Below, one piece after another: positions 6,080-13,715 of a DNA stretch of 20,169 nucleotides. The DNA comes from Neisseria lactamica (GTDB lineage Bacteria > Pseudomonadota > Gammaproteobacteria > Burkholderiales > Neisseriaceae), in the NCBI GenBank assembly GCA_001067655.1, contig JUNU01000078.1, forward strand, positions 1 through 20,169, given 5' to 3'. Position numbers and translations under genes: made by a program. Under the pieces are notes generated by a model. That model searched no databases. It was not told the DNA's origin and was given only the letters and a program-made list of their open reading frames with translations. Position 1 is the first letter of the stretch. Each line of letters begins with the position of its first letter.

Positions 6080-7102
6080 ATGAAAACACACACCTCAAAC
6101 CCCACTTGGCAGGCTTTCAAGCAACACAAACGCGGCTGGTTCGCGTTGCGGGTTTTAGCCGTTTTGTTCGCCGTCGCGCTGCTTGCACCTTTGTGGAGCA
6201 ACGACAAGCCCTTATGGATACGTTATCAGGGCGAATATTATTTTCCGCTGGTAAACGAATACAACGAAACCGTGTTCGGTGGCGATTTTGACACGCCTGC
6301 CGATTACCTCGACCCGCTGATACGCGGCAACATCACGTCAAACGGCAATTACGCCGTTTATCTGCCCAATCCCTACGATGCTGATACGCTCAATGATTTC
6401 GACACGCAGCCCGACCCTGCAAGTCCGTCCGAAAGGCACTTGCTCGGCACGGACGACCGCGGTCGCGATGTCTTGGCGCGTTTGGTTTACGGGTTCCGCG
6501 ATTCCCTGTTGTTTGCCCTTGCATTGACTTTGGTAACGACCGTAATCGGCGTAATCACCGGCGCAGTGCAGGGTTATTTCGGCGGTAAGACCGACCTCTT
6601 GATGCAACGCTTTATCGAAATCTGGGGTGGGATGCCGGAGCTTTATCTGCTGATTATCCTGTCTTCGTTTTTTAATCCCAGTTTGTTGATATTGCTGGTG
6701 TTGCTGTCGCTGTTCGGCTGGATGGGGCTGTCGGACTACGTCCGCGCCGAGTTTTTGAAAAACCGTCAGGCGGATTACGTTTTGGCGGCGCGTTCGATGG
6801 GCGTGGGCAACCGTGCGATTATGTGGCGGCACATCCTGCCCAACAGCCTGACGCCCGTATTGGCGTTTCTGCCCTTCCGTATCTCCGGCGCGGTGCTTGC
6901 GCTGACCAGCTTGGATTTTCTCGGTTTGGGCGTTCCCGCGTCGCAGGCGAGTTTGGGCGAACTCTTGGCACAGGGCAAGGACAACTTGGACGCTTGGTGG
7001 ATAGGCTTGTCCACCGTCGGTACGCTGACGGTTATGCTGCTTTTGCTGGTGATGATAGGCGAGGGTTTGCGTCAGGCGTTTGACGTGCGCGCGAGGGGAT
7101 GA
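6080..7102 (+). CDS. yejE: Peptide/microcin C-type ABC transporter permease YejE
   Basis: 340 residues from this start, almost the length of E. coli YejE (341 as I recall). TWQAFKQHKRGWF precedes the first membrane segment (about 22-40), followed by NDKPL and a periplasmic region with YYFPLVNEYNE, both matching YejE. HLLGTDDRGRDVLARLVYG introduces the transmembrane domain, and the EAA loop is AARSMGVGNRAIMWRHILPN. FLGLGVPASQASLGELL also fits. Neither this ATG nor the one at 6056 (8 codons upstream) has a clear Shine-Dalgarno; I chose 6080 because the distance to the conserved segment resembles E. coli, but 6056 is equally possible. It partners YejB; the ATPase gene follows only after an intervening ligase gene. 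Confidence 0.9.
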   Translation: MKTHTSNPTWQAFKQHKRGWFALRVLAVLFAVALLAPLWSNDKPLWIRYQGEYYFPLVNEYNETVFGGDFDTPADYLDPLIRGNITSNGNYAVYLPNPYDADTLNDFDTQPDPASPSERHLLGTDDRGRDVLARLVYGFRDSLLFALALTLVTTVIGVITGAVQGYFGGKTDLLMQRFIEIWGGMPELYLLIILSSFFNPSLLILLVLLSLFGWMGLSDYVRAEFLKNRQADYVLAARSMGVGNRAIMWRHILPNSLTPVLAFLPFRISGAVLALTSLDFLGLGVPASQASLGELLAQGKDNLDAWWIGLSTVGTLTVMLLLLVMIGEGLRQAFDVRARG

Positions 7103-7255
7103 TTTTCCGTATTGCGGATGAATATAAAATAGCCGATAGCTCATTTTCCTGCTATATAGATGGCTTTTCAGGCCGAGCTTGTTTTCAGGGCGAAAAACCT
7201 GTTTATGGGCGCGACCGCAAAAATATTTTACTCACTTAATTTTTGAAGAATTCCA

Positions 7256-8797
7256 ATGAATCAAACACACAACACAAACTTCTACGAAATGCTGACCGCT
7301 GCCTGCCGTAAAAACGGCAAAGGGACTGCGGTGTTCAATGATAAAGAAAAAAACACTTACGATGCGCTCAAGCGGGAAGTCGATGCCGTAGCCGCATATC
7401 TGCAAAATATGGGCGTCAAATTCGGCGACAAAGTGGCTTTGGCGGTATCCAATTCGCCGGAATTTATCAGCGCCTATTTTGCCGTCTCTGCCATCGGCGC
7501 GGTTGCCGTACCGATGAATACGTTTTTGAAAAACAACGAATACGCGTATATTTTGAATGACTGCAAAGCGCGGTTTATGTTTGCTTCGGCAGGTTTGCAG
7601 AAAGAATTGAAGGGGCTGAAAAAACAGACCCGCGTCGAGAAAATCATTTGGATAGGCGAGGCGAAAGCGGCGGACGAAGCCGATGTGCGTTTTGAAGAAG
7701 CGCGCCGTTTTTCGGGTACGCCCGATTTGAGCCGCCAGCCGAAAATCAATGATTTGGCGCATATTATTTACACTTCAGGCACGACAGGCCACCCCAAAGG
7801 CGCATTGATCAGCTATGGCAACCTGTTCTCCAACCTTGAAGGCATCGAGCGCATCTTTAAGATTACCAAACGCGACCGCTTCGTCGTGTTCCTGCCGATG
7901 TTCCACAGCTTTACGCTGACGGCCATGGTGTTGCTGCCGATTTATATGGCGTGTTCGATTATTTTGGTGAAATCCGTTTTCCCGTTCTCCAACGTTTTGA
8001 AACAGGTTTTATTCAAACGCGCGACCGTGTTTTTGGGCGTGCCCGCGATTTACACCGCCATGAGCAAAACGAAAATCCCTTGGTATTTCAGATGGTTCAA
8101 CCGCGTCCGTCTGTTTATCAGCGGCGGCGCGCCTTTGGCGGAACAAACCATCCTCGACTTTAAAGCGAAGTTCCCGCGTGCCAAGCTTTTGGAAGGCTAC
8201 GGTTTGAGCGAATGCTCGCCCGTCGTCGCCGTCAACACGCCCGAAAGGCAAAAAGCCCGCAGCGTCGGCATCGCCTTGCCCGGATTGGAAGTCAAGGCAG
8301 TCAACGACGAATTGGTCGAAGTGCCGACGGGCGAAGTGGGCGAACTCATCGTCAAAGGCGGTTCGGTCATGCAGGGCTACCTGAATATGCGCGATGCCAC
8401 GGACGAAGCCATCGTCAACGGCTGGCTGAAAACAGGCGATTTTGTCACGATAGACGAAGACGGCTTTATCTTTATCGTTGACCGCAAAAAAGACCTGATT
8501 ATTTCCAAAGGGCAAAACGTTTATCCGCGCGAAATCGAAGAGGCGATTTACAAACTTGACGCCGTCGAAGCCGCAGCCGTCATCGGCGTGAAAGACCAAT
8601 ACGCCGATGAAGAAATCATCGCCTTTATCCAACTCAAAGACGGTGAAACGTTGGACGAAGCCGACGTGCGCGCCCATTTGCGCGGACATTTGGCGAATTT
8701 CAAAATCCCCAAACAGATTTACTTTAAAGACGAACTGCCGAAAAACGCCACGGGCAAAGTGTTGAAACGGGTGTTGAAAGAGCAGTTTCAGAAATAA
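7256..8797 (+). CDS. AMP-forming fatty-acid-type acyl-CoA ligase
   Basis: 513 residues of the ANL adenylate-forming superfamily. The ATP-binding motif YTSGTTGHPKG is at 172-182, the second core motif EGYGLSE at 313-319, the hinge DRKKDLI starts at 409, and the catalytic lysine is K501 in NATGKVLKR. GWLKTGDF precedes the hinge, as in long- and medium-chain acyl-CoA synthetases (FadD/LcfA-like). It would convert a carboxylic acid, ATP and CoA to acyl-CoA. Chain-length preference cannot be told by eye, so no symbol is given. The start has GAAGAA about 5 nt upstream. It lies between yejE and yejF with 153 nt and 193 nt gaps and ends in its own DUS hairpin, so it probably forms a separate transcription unit. 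Confidence 0.88.
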   Translation: MNQTHNTNFYEMLTAACRKNGKGTAVFNDKEKNTYDALKREVDAVAAYLQNMGVKFGDKVALAVSNSPEFISAYFAVSAIGAVAVPMNTFLKNNEYAYILNDCKARFMFASAGLQKELKGLKKQTRVEKIIWIGEAKAADEADVRFEEARRFSGTPDLSRQPKINDLAHIIYTSGTTGHPKGALISYGNLFSNLEGIERIFKITKRDRFVVFLPMFHSFTLTAMVLLPIYMACSIILVKSVFPFSNVLKQVLFKRATVFLGVPAIYTAMSKTKIPWYFRWFNRVRLFISGGAPLAEQTILDFKAKFPRAKLLEGYGLSECSPVVAVNTPERQKARSVGIALPGLEVKAVNDELVEVPTGEVGELIVKGGSVMQGYLNMRDATDEAIVNGWLKTGDFVTIDEDGFIFIVDRKKDLIISKGQNVYPREIEEAIYKLDAVEAAAVIGVKDQYADEEIIAFIQLKDGETLDEADVRAHLRGHLANFKIPKQIYFKDELPKNATGKVLKRVLKEQFQK

Positions 8798-8803
8798 TAA
8801 GCG

Positions 8804-8848
8804 TTCAGACGACCTCGGTTTGCGGGTTTGAATCAGAGGTCGTCTGAA
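8804..8848. terminator. Inverted DUS pair after the acyl-CoA ligase
   Basis: TTCAGACGACCTC (8804-8816) pairs with GAGGTCGTCTGAA (8836-8848) around a 19-nt loop, 6 nt past the ligase stop. No long T-tract follows; termination strength is uncertain. Confidence 0.65.
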
Positions 8849-8971
8849 AAGCAGAAAGTCGATGTCTGTTAGGCACATTTTTTGTTCATCACCAGATATT
8901 GGCTTATTGCTTCGTAAAGATTTCTGCCCGTGCGGCGGGTAATGCCGATTTGATTCCAACCGTTTTCCGTT

Positions 8972-8983
8972 TTCAGACGACCT
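8972..8983 (-). repeat. Single DUS just upstream of yejF
   Basis: TTCAGACGACCT lies 7 nt before the yejF ATG, occupying its ribosome-binding region; no clear Shine-Dalgarno is visible there. Confidence 0.9.
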
Positions 8984-8990
8984 CGATACC

Positions 8991-10538
8991 ATGACGAAAC
9001 CCATCCTTGAAATTGAAAACCTAAACGCCTTTTTCCCCGGCAAGCAAGTCCTGCACGATGTCAGCCTGACCGTACAGACCGGCAGGAAACTGGCATTGGT
9101 CGGCGAGAGCGGCAGCGGTAAAACCGTGTTGGCGCAGGGCATCATGCGGCTGAATCCGCTGGTGTCATTTGACGGCCGTCTGAAATTTGACGGCAACGAT
9201 TTGCTGACCCAATCCGAACGTGCCCTGCAAAAGCTGCGCGGACGGGAAATCGGCATGGTGTTTCAAGAACCGATGACCGCGCTCAACCCCGTGATGCGCG
9301 TCGGCGCGCAGATTGCCGAAGTGCTGACCCTGCATCTGGGTTTGGACAAAAAACAGGCATGGGCGAGGGCGGTCGAACTTTTGGCGGAAACCGGCATCCG
9401 CGAGCCTGAGCAGAAAGCCTTTGCCTATCCCTTCCAGCTTTCTGGCGGACAGCGGCAGCGGGCGATGATTGCGATGGCGGTTGCCGCCGAACCCAAGCTC
9501 TTGATTGCCGACGAACCGACCACCGCCTTGGATGTTGCCGTGCAGGCGCAAATTCTCGATTTGTTGGCGCGTTTGCAGCAGGCGCACAACATGACCATGC
9601 TCTACATCACCCACGACCTGAACCTTGTCCGCCGCTTTGCAGACGACGTTGCCGTGATGCGCGGCGGACGCATTGTCGAAACGGGCGCGGCGGCGGAAGT
9701 GTTCGCCCGCCCGCAACACGAATACACGAAAATGCTGTTGAACGCCGACGCCGCGCGCAAGGTCGTACCTTTGGCGGACAATCCCGCCACCGTCTTGCAG
9801 GCGGAGCAGCTTTCCGTCGCCGTCAAAGAAACGGCGGGCTGGTTCAAAAAACGCAGCAAAACCCTGTTGGAGCCGGTTTCCTTCGATTTGAAAGCGGGCG
9901 AAACGCTGGGCATCATCGGCGAAAGCGGCTGCGGCAAAACCACGCTGGCAAAAGCCGTGATGCACCTTATCGACGCGGAAGGTCGTCTGAAAATCAACGG
10001 CGAGGCCTGGACGCGCGAATCGAGGCGCGACATCCAAATGGTGTTCCAAGACCCCTTCGGCGCATTCAACCCGCGCATGAACGTCTTTGATATCGTTTCC
10101 GAAGCCCTGCGCGTCCACGAACCCGATTTGTCCCGCGCAGAAATGCGGCAGCGCGTGCAAGACGTATTGCGGCAGGTCGGACTGCCCGAAGACGCGCTCG
10201 AACGCTATCCGCACGCCTTTTCCGGCGGACAACGCCAGCGGCTCGCCATCGCCCGCGCCATCATCGTCCGCCCGAAAATCCTTGTTTTGGACGAACCTAC
10301 CAGCGCGCTCGACGTACAATGGCAGCAACAGATTCTGGAGCTGCTCGCCGATTTGCAGAAAAAACACGGTCTCAGCCTCATCATCATCAGCCACGACCTC
10401 GCCGTCATCCGCGCCCTGTCGCACCGCGTGATGGTGCTGAAAGACGGCAAAATCGTCGAAGAGGGCGGCTGCGAAACCGTATTTGCCAACCCTTCCAGCG
10501 ATTACACGCGCCATCTGATGAGCTTTAGGGCAGGCTGA
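8991..10538 (+). CDS. yejF: Peptide/microcin C-type ABC transporter, double ATPase YejF
   Basis: 515 residues with two ABC ATPase domains in one chain, as in YejF. Domain 1: Walker A GESGSGKT 38-45, signature LSGGQ 150-154, Walker B LIADEP 171-176. Domain 2: Walker A GESGCGKTT 310-318, signature SGGQ 411-414, Walker B with D434 and E435. The linker contains an ETAGWFKKR segment before domain 2. Both nucleotide sites keep their key residues. Cytoplasmic, binding the EAA loops of YejB and YejE. It is separated from yejBE by an unrelated ligase gene and a terminator-like hairpin, so it must have its own promoter, not identified by eye. One internal DUS lies at 9980 and a variant core at 9175. 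Confidence 0.92.
   Translation: MTKPILEIENLNAFFPGKQVLHDVSLTVQTGRKLALVGESGSGKTVLAQGIMRLNPLVSFDGRLKFDGNDLLTQSERALQKLRGREIGMVFQEPMTALNPVMRVGAQIAEVLTLHLGLDKKQAWARAVELLAETGIREPEQKAFAYPFQLSGGQRQRAMIAMAVAAEPKLLIADEPTTALDVAVQAQILDLLARLQQAHNMTMLYITHDLNLVRRFADDVAVMRGGRIVETGAAAEVFARPQHEYTKMLLNADAARKVVPLADNPATVLQAEQLSVAVKETAGWFKKRSKTLLEPVSFDLKAGETLGIIGESGCGKTTLAKAVMHLIDAEGRLKINGEAWTRESRRDIQMVFQDPFGAFNPRMNVFDIVSEALRVHEPDLSRAEMRQRVQDVLRQVGLPEDALERYPHAFSGGQRQRLAIARAIIVRPKILVLDEPTSALDVQWQQQILELLADLQKKHGLSLIIISHDLAVIRALSHRVMVLKDGKIVEEGGCETVFANPSSDYTRHLMSFRAG
9175..9184 (+). repeat. Variant DUS core GCCGTCTGAA inside yejF
   Basis: The 10-mer GCCGTCTGAA is the uptake core of N. meningitidis/gonorrhoeae rather than the GTCGTCTGAA used elsewhere in this window. 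It is in the frame that encodes Gly-Arg-Leu-Lys, like several other internal DUS here. Confidence 0.8.
9980..9991 (+). repeat. DUS inside yejF
   Basis: A perfect AGGTCGTCTGAA in a coding region, read as part of Glu-Gly-Arg-Leu-Lys in the second ATPase domain. Confidence 0.9.
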
Positions 10539-10548
10539 CCGGTCGGAT

Positions 10549-10560
10549 AGGTCGTCTGAA
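10549..10560 (+). repeat. Single DUS after yejF
   Basis: A perfect AGGTCGTCTGAA begins 11 nt after the yejF stop. There is no inverted partner, so it is not a terminator hairpin. Confidence 0.9.
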
Positions 10561-10618
10561 AAACATTAGCCAATCCCGATGGCAACCTTACAAAAAAGCT
10601 ATTACACTTTTGCGACAC

Positions 10619-10647
10619 TTGAAATTTTCAGCCCCAAGCCCTATCCT
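10619..10647 (+). promoter_or_regulatory. Candidate sigma-70 promoter of trxA
   Basis: TTGAAA (10619-10624), a 17-nt spacer, then TATCCT (10642-10647). Both hexamers match 4 to 5 of 6 consensus bases with the ideal spacing. They lie 41 nt before the trxA start, leaving a short leader with an AAGGA ribosome-binding site. Confidence 0.5.
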
Positions 10648-10688
10648 GCACAACATCTGATTCAATTTGACACAAAAAGGAAAAACTC

Positions 10689-11021
10689 ATGAGCAGCGAA
10701 CTGATTATCCACACCACCGATGCAAATTTCGAACAAGACGTTTTGAAATCCGACGTCCCCGTATTGCTGGACTTCTGGGCACCTTGGTGCGGCCCTTGCA
10801 AAATGATCGCTCCGATCTTGGACGACATCGCCGCCGAATTTGAAGGTCGTCTGAAAGTCGTCAAAATCAACATCGACGAAAACGAAGCCACCCCCGCCAA
10901 ATTCGGCGTGCGCGGTATCCCGACGCTGATGGTGTTCAAAAACGGCGAAAACGTTGCTACCAAAGTCGGCGCTTTGGCAAAAGGTCAATTGACTGCATTT
11001 GTAAACGCTTCTTTGGCTTAA
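10689..11021 (+). CDS. trxA: Thioredoxin
   Basis: 110 residues, the usual thioredoxin 1 length. The redox motif WCGPC is at 33-37, the buried Asp at 28, and the cis-proline is P78 in GIPT. DFWAPWCGPCKMIAPILD matches the canonical active-site region. No signal peptide, so cytoplasmic. It reduces protein disulfides, including ribonucleotide reductase and methionine sulfoxide reductases, and is itself recycled by thioredoxin reductase. AAGGA lies about 8 nt before the ATG. A DUS at 10844 lies in the coding region and is read as Gly-Arg-Leu-Lys. The gene is monocistronic, ending in a strong DUS terminator. Confidence 0.95.
   Translation: MSSELIIHTTDANFEQDVLKSDVPVLLDFWAPWCGPCKMIAPILDDIAAEFEGRLKVVKINIDENEATPAKFGVRGIPTLMVFKNGENVATKVGALAKGQLTAFVNASLA
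10844..10855 (+). repeat. DUS inside trxA
   Basis: A perfect AGGTCGTCTGAA within the thioredoxin gene, encoding part of Glu-Gly-Arg-Leu-Lys (residues 52-56). Confidence 0.9.
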
Positions 11022-11034
11022 GTTTCAACAACGC

Positions 11035-11069
11035 AAAAGGTCGTCTGAAAATGTTCAGACGACCTTTTT
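11035..11069. terminator. Inverted DUS terminator of trxA
   Basis: AAAAGGTCGTCTGAA pairs with TTCAGACGACCTTTT around a 4-nt loop, followed by an uninterrupted T-run. It begins 14 nt after the trxA stop, a textbook intrinsic terminator for the plus strand. Confidence 0.9.
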
Positions 11070-11177
11070 GTATGTTTGGATTTTAGGGAAACGGGATGCT
11101 TTGCCTGTTCTCTTCTTTATCGTTTGAGGATTTCGGCAAACGGGCATTGCCCGATTAAATTCGTTTTAATCTGCGCC

Positions 11178-11223
11178 AAAAAGGTCGTCTGAAAACCTAG
11201 TATCAGGTTTTCAGACGACCTTT
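11178..11223. terminator. Inverted DUS terminator of the RsmB/NOP methyltransferase gene
   Basis: A perfect 19-bp stem (11180-11198 with 11205-11223) with a 6-nt loop. The A5 run at 11178-11182 becomes a U-tract on the minus strand, so it terminates the gene ending at 11250. It faces the trxA terminator across about 110 nt in a convergent arrangement. Confidence 0.88.
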
Positions 11224-11249
11224 CGTGTGTTTACGCCTTGTTTGAACAT

Positions 11250-12509
11250 TTATTCCTTGCGTTGCAAAACGGCGGCGAAGAATCCGTCGGTTTGGTGTTT
11301 TGCCGAATCGAGGCGCAGGTATTTGCCGGTGTTCAAATCGATTTTCAAAGCGGCGAGCAGCTCGGCGCAGTTGAGAAGTTCGTATTCCGAGTGTTCTTCC
11401 AAAAAGCGTTCGACCTGCATTTCGTTTTCTTCGGGCAACACGCTGCAAGTGGCGTAAACCAGCCTGCCTTGCGGTTTGACCAGTTTGGCGGCGGCATCGA
11501 GGATGCTGTGTTGCTGTTCCAAAAGTTTGGCGACGGTTTCAGACGACTGGCGGTATTTGAGGTCGGGGTTGCGGCGCAGCGTGCCTAAGCCGGAGCAGGG
11601 GGCATCGACCAAAACGCGGTCGGCTTTGCCGGTGAGTCGGGCGATGCGGCTGTCGTGTTCGCTGCTGATGCGTTCGGGGTGGATGTTGGTCAGTCCGGCG
11701 CGGGTCATGCGGGGCTTGAGGTTGGCAAGGCGTTTTTCGGCGATGTCGAAGGCGTATATTCTGCCTTTGTTTGCCATTTGTGCACCGACGGCGAGGGTTT
11801 TGCCGCCTGCGCCGGCGCAGAAATCGACGATGATTTCGCCGCGTTTGGCACCGACGAGCAGGGCGAGGAGCTGGCTGCCTTCGTCTTGGACTTCCAGCGT
11901 ACCGTCTAAAAACAATTCGTGTTTGTTGAGGGCAATTTTGTTTTTCAGGCGGATGCCCCAAGGGGAATAGGGCGTGGCTTCTGCATCGGGGCTTTCGGCT
12001 TGAATCAGGGGCAGCACTTTGTCGCGTCTGCCTTTGAGCGTGTTGACGCGGATGTCGAGCGGCGCGGCTTGGTTGGTGCTGCGGCCGAAGGCGAGGATTT
12101 CTTCGTCGCTGTTATGTTTTTGCAGTTGCTCCACCAGCCATTGCGGCAATTCGGCGGCGGTATGGAGGTCGTCTGAAAATTCGCTTTTGCGCGCTTTGAG
12201 GCTGCTGAGGAACTCGGTTTCTTCTTCGTCGAGCAGGTCTTTGATTTGGCTGATGTTGGTGCTTCTGCCGAGAACGAGCGCGGCAAGCGCGGCTTTGCGC
12301 GGTTGTGCATGTGGGCGGCGCAGGACGACGCTGATTTTTTGATAATGGCGCAGGGCGGCGAAGGCGGTTTCGGCGATTTCGTGGCGGTCTTGTCTGCCGA
12401 GTTTTTTGTGTTCGCGGAAGTAGGCGGACAGAACGGCATCGGCAGGCTGTTTGAAAGTCAGCATTTCAGCCAGCACTTTGGTGGTATGGTCGATTTGGAT
12501 CGGGGTCAT
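11250..12509 (-). CDS. RsmB/NOP-family SAM-dependent RNA m5C methyltransferase
   Basis: 419 residues. The first 140 or so form a mostly helical N-terminal region like that of RsmB/Sun. The SAM-binding motif DFCAGAGGKT is at 229-238. The two catalytic cysteines of this family are C305 in DAPCSGLGT (releases product) and C355 in YATCSVLPEENE (attacks cytosine C6). Predicted to methylate a cytosine in rRNA or tRNA in the cytoplasm. The usual RsmB motif CAAPGG is CAGAGG here, and I am not sure this is the rsmB orthologue rather than a beta-proteobacterial paralogue, so no symbol is given. No clear Shine-Dalgarno precedes the ATG. An internal DUS (12166) encodes Phe-Ser-Asp-Asp-Leu. Confidence 0.87.
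   Translation of the reverse strand: MTPIQIDHTTKVLAEMLTFKQPADAVLSAYFREHKKLGRQDRHEIAETAFAALRHYQKISVVLRRPHAQPRKAALAALVLGRSTNISQIKDLLDEEETEFLSSLKARKSEFSDDLHTAAELPQWLVEQLQKHNSDEEILAFGRSTNQAAPLDIRVNTLKGRRDKVLPLIQAESPDAEATPYSPWGIRLKNKIALNKHELFLDGTLEVQDEGSQLLALLVGAKRGEIIVDFCAGAGGKTLAVGAQMANKGRIYAFDIAEKRLANLKPRMTRAGLTNIHPERISSEHDSRIARLTGKADRVLVDAPCSGLGTLRRNPDLKYRQSSETVAKLLEQQHSILDAAAKLVKPQGRLVYATCSVLPEENEMQVERFLEEHSEYELLNCAELLAALKIDLNTGKYLRLDSAKHQTDGFFAAVLQRKE
12166..12177 (+). repeat. DUS inside the methyltransferase gene
   Basis: A perfect 12-mer read antisense to the DUS orientation, giving Phe-Ser-Asp-Asp-Leu in the protein. Confidence 0.9.
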
Positions 12510-12550
12510 GGTGGGTTCGCAATCGGGGGAAAGGCTTGGATTATACTGGA

Positions 12551-12591
12551 AAGGTCGTCTGAAAACGTTGAATCGGGTTTCAGACGACCTT
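12551..12591. terminator. Inverted DUS pair that overlaps the end of the DUF1853 gene
   Basis: AAGGTCGTCTGAAA (12551-12564) pairs with TTTCAGACGACCTT (12578-12591) around a 13-nt loop. The right arm contains the last codons and the stop of the minus-strand DUF1853 gene. No U-tract is obvious on the minus strand, so it may attenuate rather than stop transcription into the methyltransferase gene. Confidence 0.7.
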
Positions 12592-13431
12592 CATGATGCG
12601 TTCGATTTCATGCCAAAAGCCGTCGGGGCGCAATTCGAGTTTGGCGATTAAGCCGCTTTCGATTTGGCGGACGTCATGGTCGGACAGGGTTTGCGCCTCG
12701 GCGACGCGGGCAGGGGCAAGGTATGCCATGCGGTCGATGAGGTGGTAGTGTGCGTCCTCTGTGGTCGGATATGCCGACCAATCTCGGATAAAGACGCCGC
12801 GCCAGCAGTATGGGTTCAGCGGGGCTTCGGCGGAATCTGCGCCGACGGGGAAAAAGCCGATGCCGCGTATGATTGAGGCGGGTTGCGGTGCGTCGGGGAG
12901 GCGGTTTTGCCGCAGGGTTTCGCTGCCTTCGGGGGATTGAAGCAGGGCGAGTTGGCGGGGCAGTTTGGCGGCTTTGGCGGCGAGGGTGTCTTTGGAATTG
13001 AGTCCGCACAGGTCTGCGGATTTGCCGCTGCCGCTGCCGTAATATTTGCAGGTCAGTTCGATATGATAGGGTTTGCCGTTGATGGAGGCGATGAAATCGG
13101 CGGCGCCTTGCGTGAGGTCGTCTGAAAACACGGGCAGGTTATAGGCGTGCAATTCGGTATGCGGCGCATGGGCAAACCAAAATGCGAGCAGGTGTTCGGC
13201 GTAGATGCCGAGTCGGTTGCCGAAGGGGGCGTGTTCGGCGAGATAGTCGTCTAAGGCGGCGGAATTGCCGTCCAAATCCAAAAGATAGCGGAAGCCGTGT
13301 TCGCCCAATAGTGTGCGGACGCTCAATTCGCAGCCGCTTTGCCAAAGTGGCGGGGCAGTCAGCAGAGTGGCGAGGGCGCGGACGGACGGGTTGGTGAGTT
13401 TCCACCATAGGGCATCTAGGGCGTAGTTCAT
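12580..13431 (-). CDS. DUF1853 family protein (PD-(D/E)XK nuclease-like fold)
   Basis: 283 residues, soluble, no signal. Residues 75-131 hold the likely conserved core: YAEH (E79), then QGAADF (D112), a GKPYH turn and IELTCKYY (E125, K129). This E...D...ExxxK order resembles the PD-(D/E)XK nuclease fold that I associate with DUF1853; activity has not been established to my knowledge. The protein ends Lys-Val-Val, and its stop codon is the TGA within a DUS (GTC GTC TGA). A second DUS at 13115 encodes Phe-Ser-Asp-Asp-Leu (102-106). It lies upstream of the methyltransferase gene on the same strand with a 70-nt gap. The start at 13431 is the first Met and has no clear Shine-Dalgarno. The family call is fairly confident, function unknown. 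Confidence 0.75.
   Translation of the reverse strand: MNYALDALWWKLTNPSVRALATLLTAPPLWQSGCELSVRTLLGEHGFRYLLDLDGNSAALDDYLAEHAPFGNRLGIYAEHLLAFWFAHAPHTELHAYNLPVFSDDLTQGAADFIASINGKPYHIELTCKYYGSGSGKSADLCGLNSKDTLAAKAAKLPRQLALLQSPEGSETLRQNRLPDAPQPASIIRGIGFFPVGADSAEAPLNPYCWRGVFIRDWSAYPTTEDAHYHLIDRMAYLAPARVAEAQTLSDHDVRQIESGLIAKLELRPDGFWHEIERIMKVV
13115..13126 (+). repeat. DUS inside the DUF1853 gene
   Basis: A perfect 12-mer, antisense to the gene, encoding Phe-Ser-Asp-Asp-Leu. Confidence 0.9.
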
Positions 13432-13582
13432 GGGGCGGTGCGGATGTCGGGAAGGTGATGGATTTTATAATATTGAGCATGAAGTTGAAACCTGTAAGCC
13501 GCTGTACCGTCTAAGCAGCAATTGTTTTTCCCCTTCAAGATATTGAACAAGTTGGCAATCGGGCGGTAACGTTCTCCCTATT

Positions 13583-13641
13583 AAAAAAGGTCGTCTGAAA
13601 ACGCTTTAGCGAGACTTGCTATCGGTTTTCAGACGACCTTT
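13583..13641. terminator. Inverted DUS terminator of the DGC-domain gene
   Basis: AAAGGTCGTCTGAAAAC (13586-13602) pairs with GTTTTCAGACGACCTTT (13625-13641) around a 22-nt loop. Six A at 13583-13588 give a U-tract on the minus strand, so it terminates the gene ending at 13716. Confidence 0.85.
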
Positions 13642-13715
13642 GTTTTGAAACGGTTGTCATCCGTTCGGGTTTGTGTTGAAGGTTTTGCAGACGGATTGTT
13701 TGGGGGAAAAGGTGG

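Noticed and set aside
9165..10514. Minus-strand open frame of 449 codons over yejF
   Set aside because: Antisense to a double ABC ATPase with all motifs; composition is that of a shadow frame.
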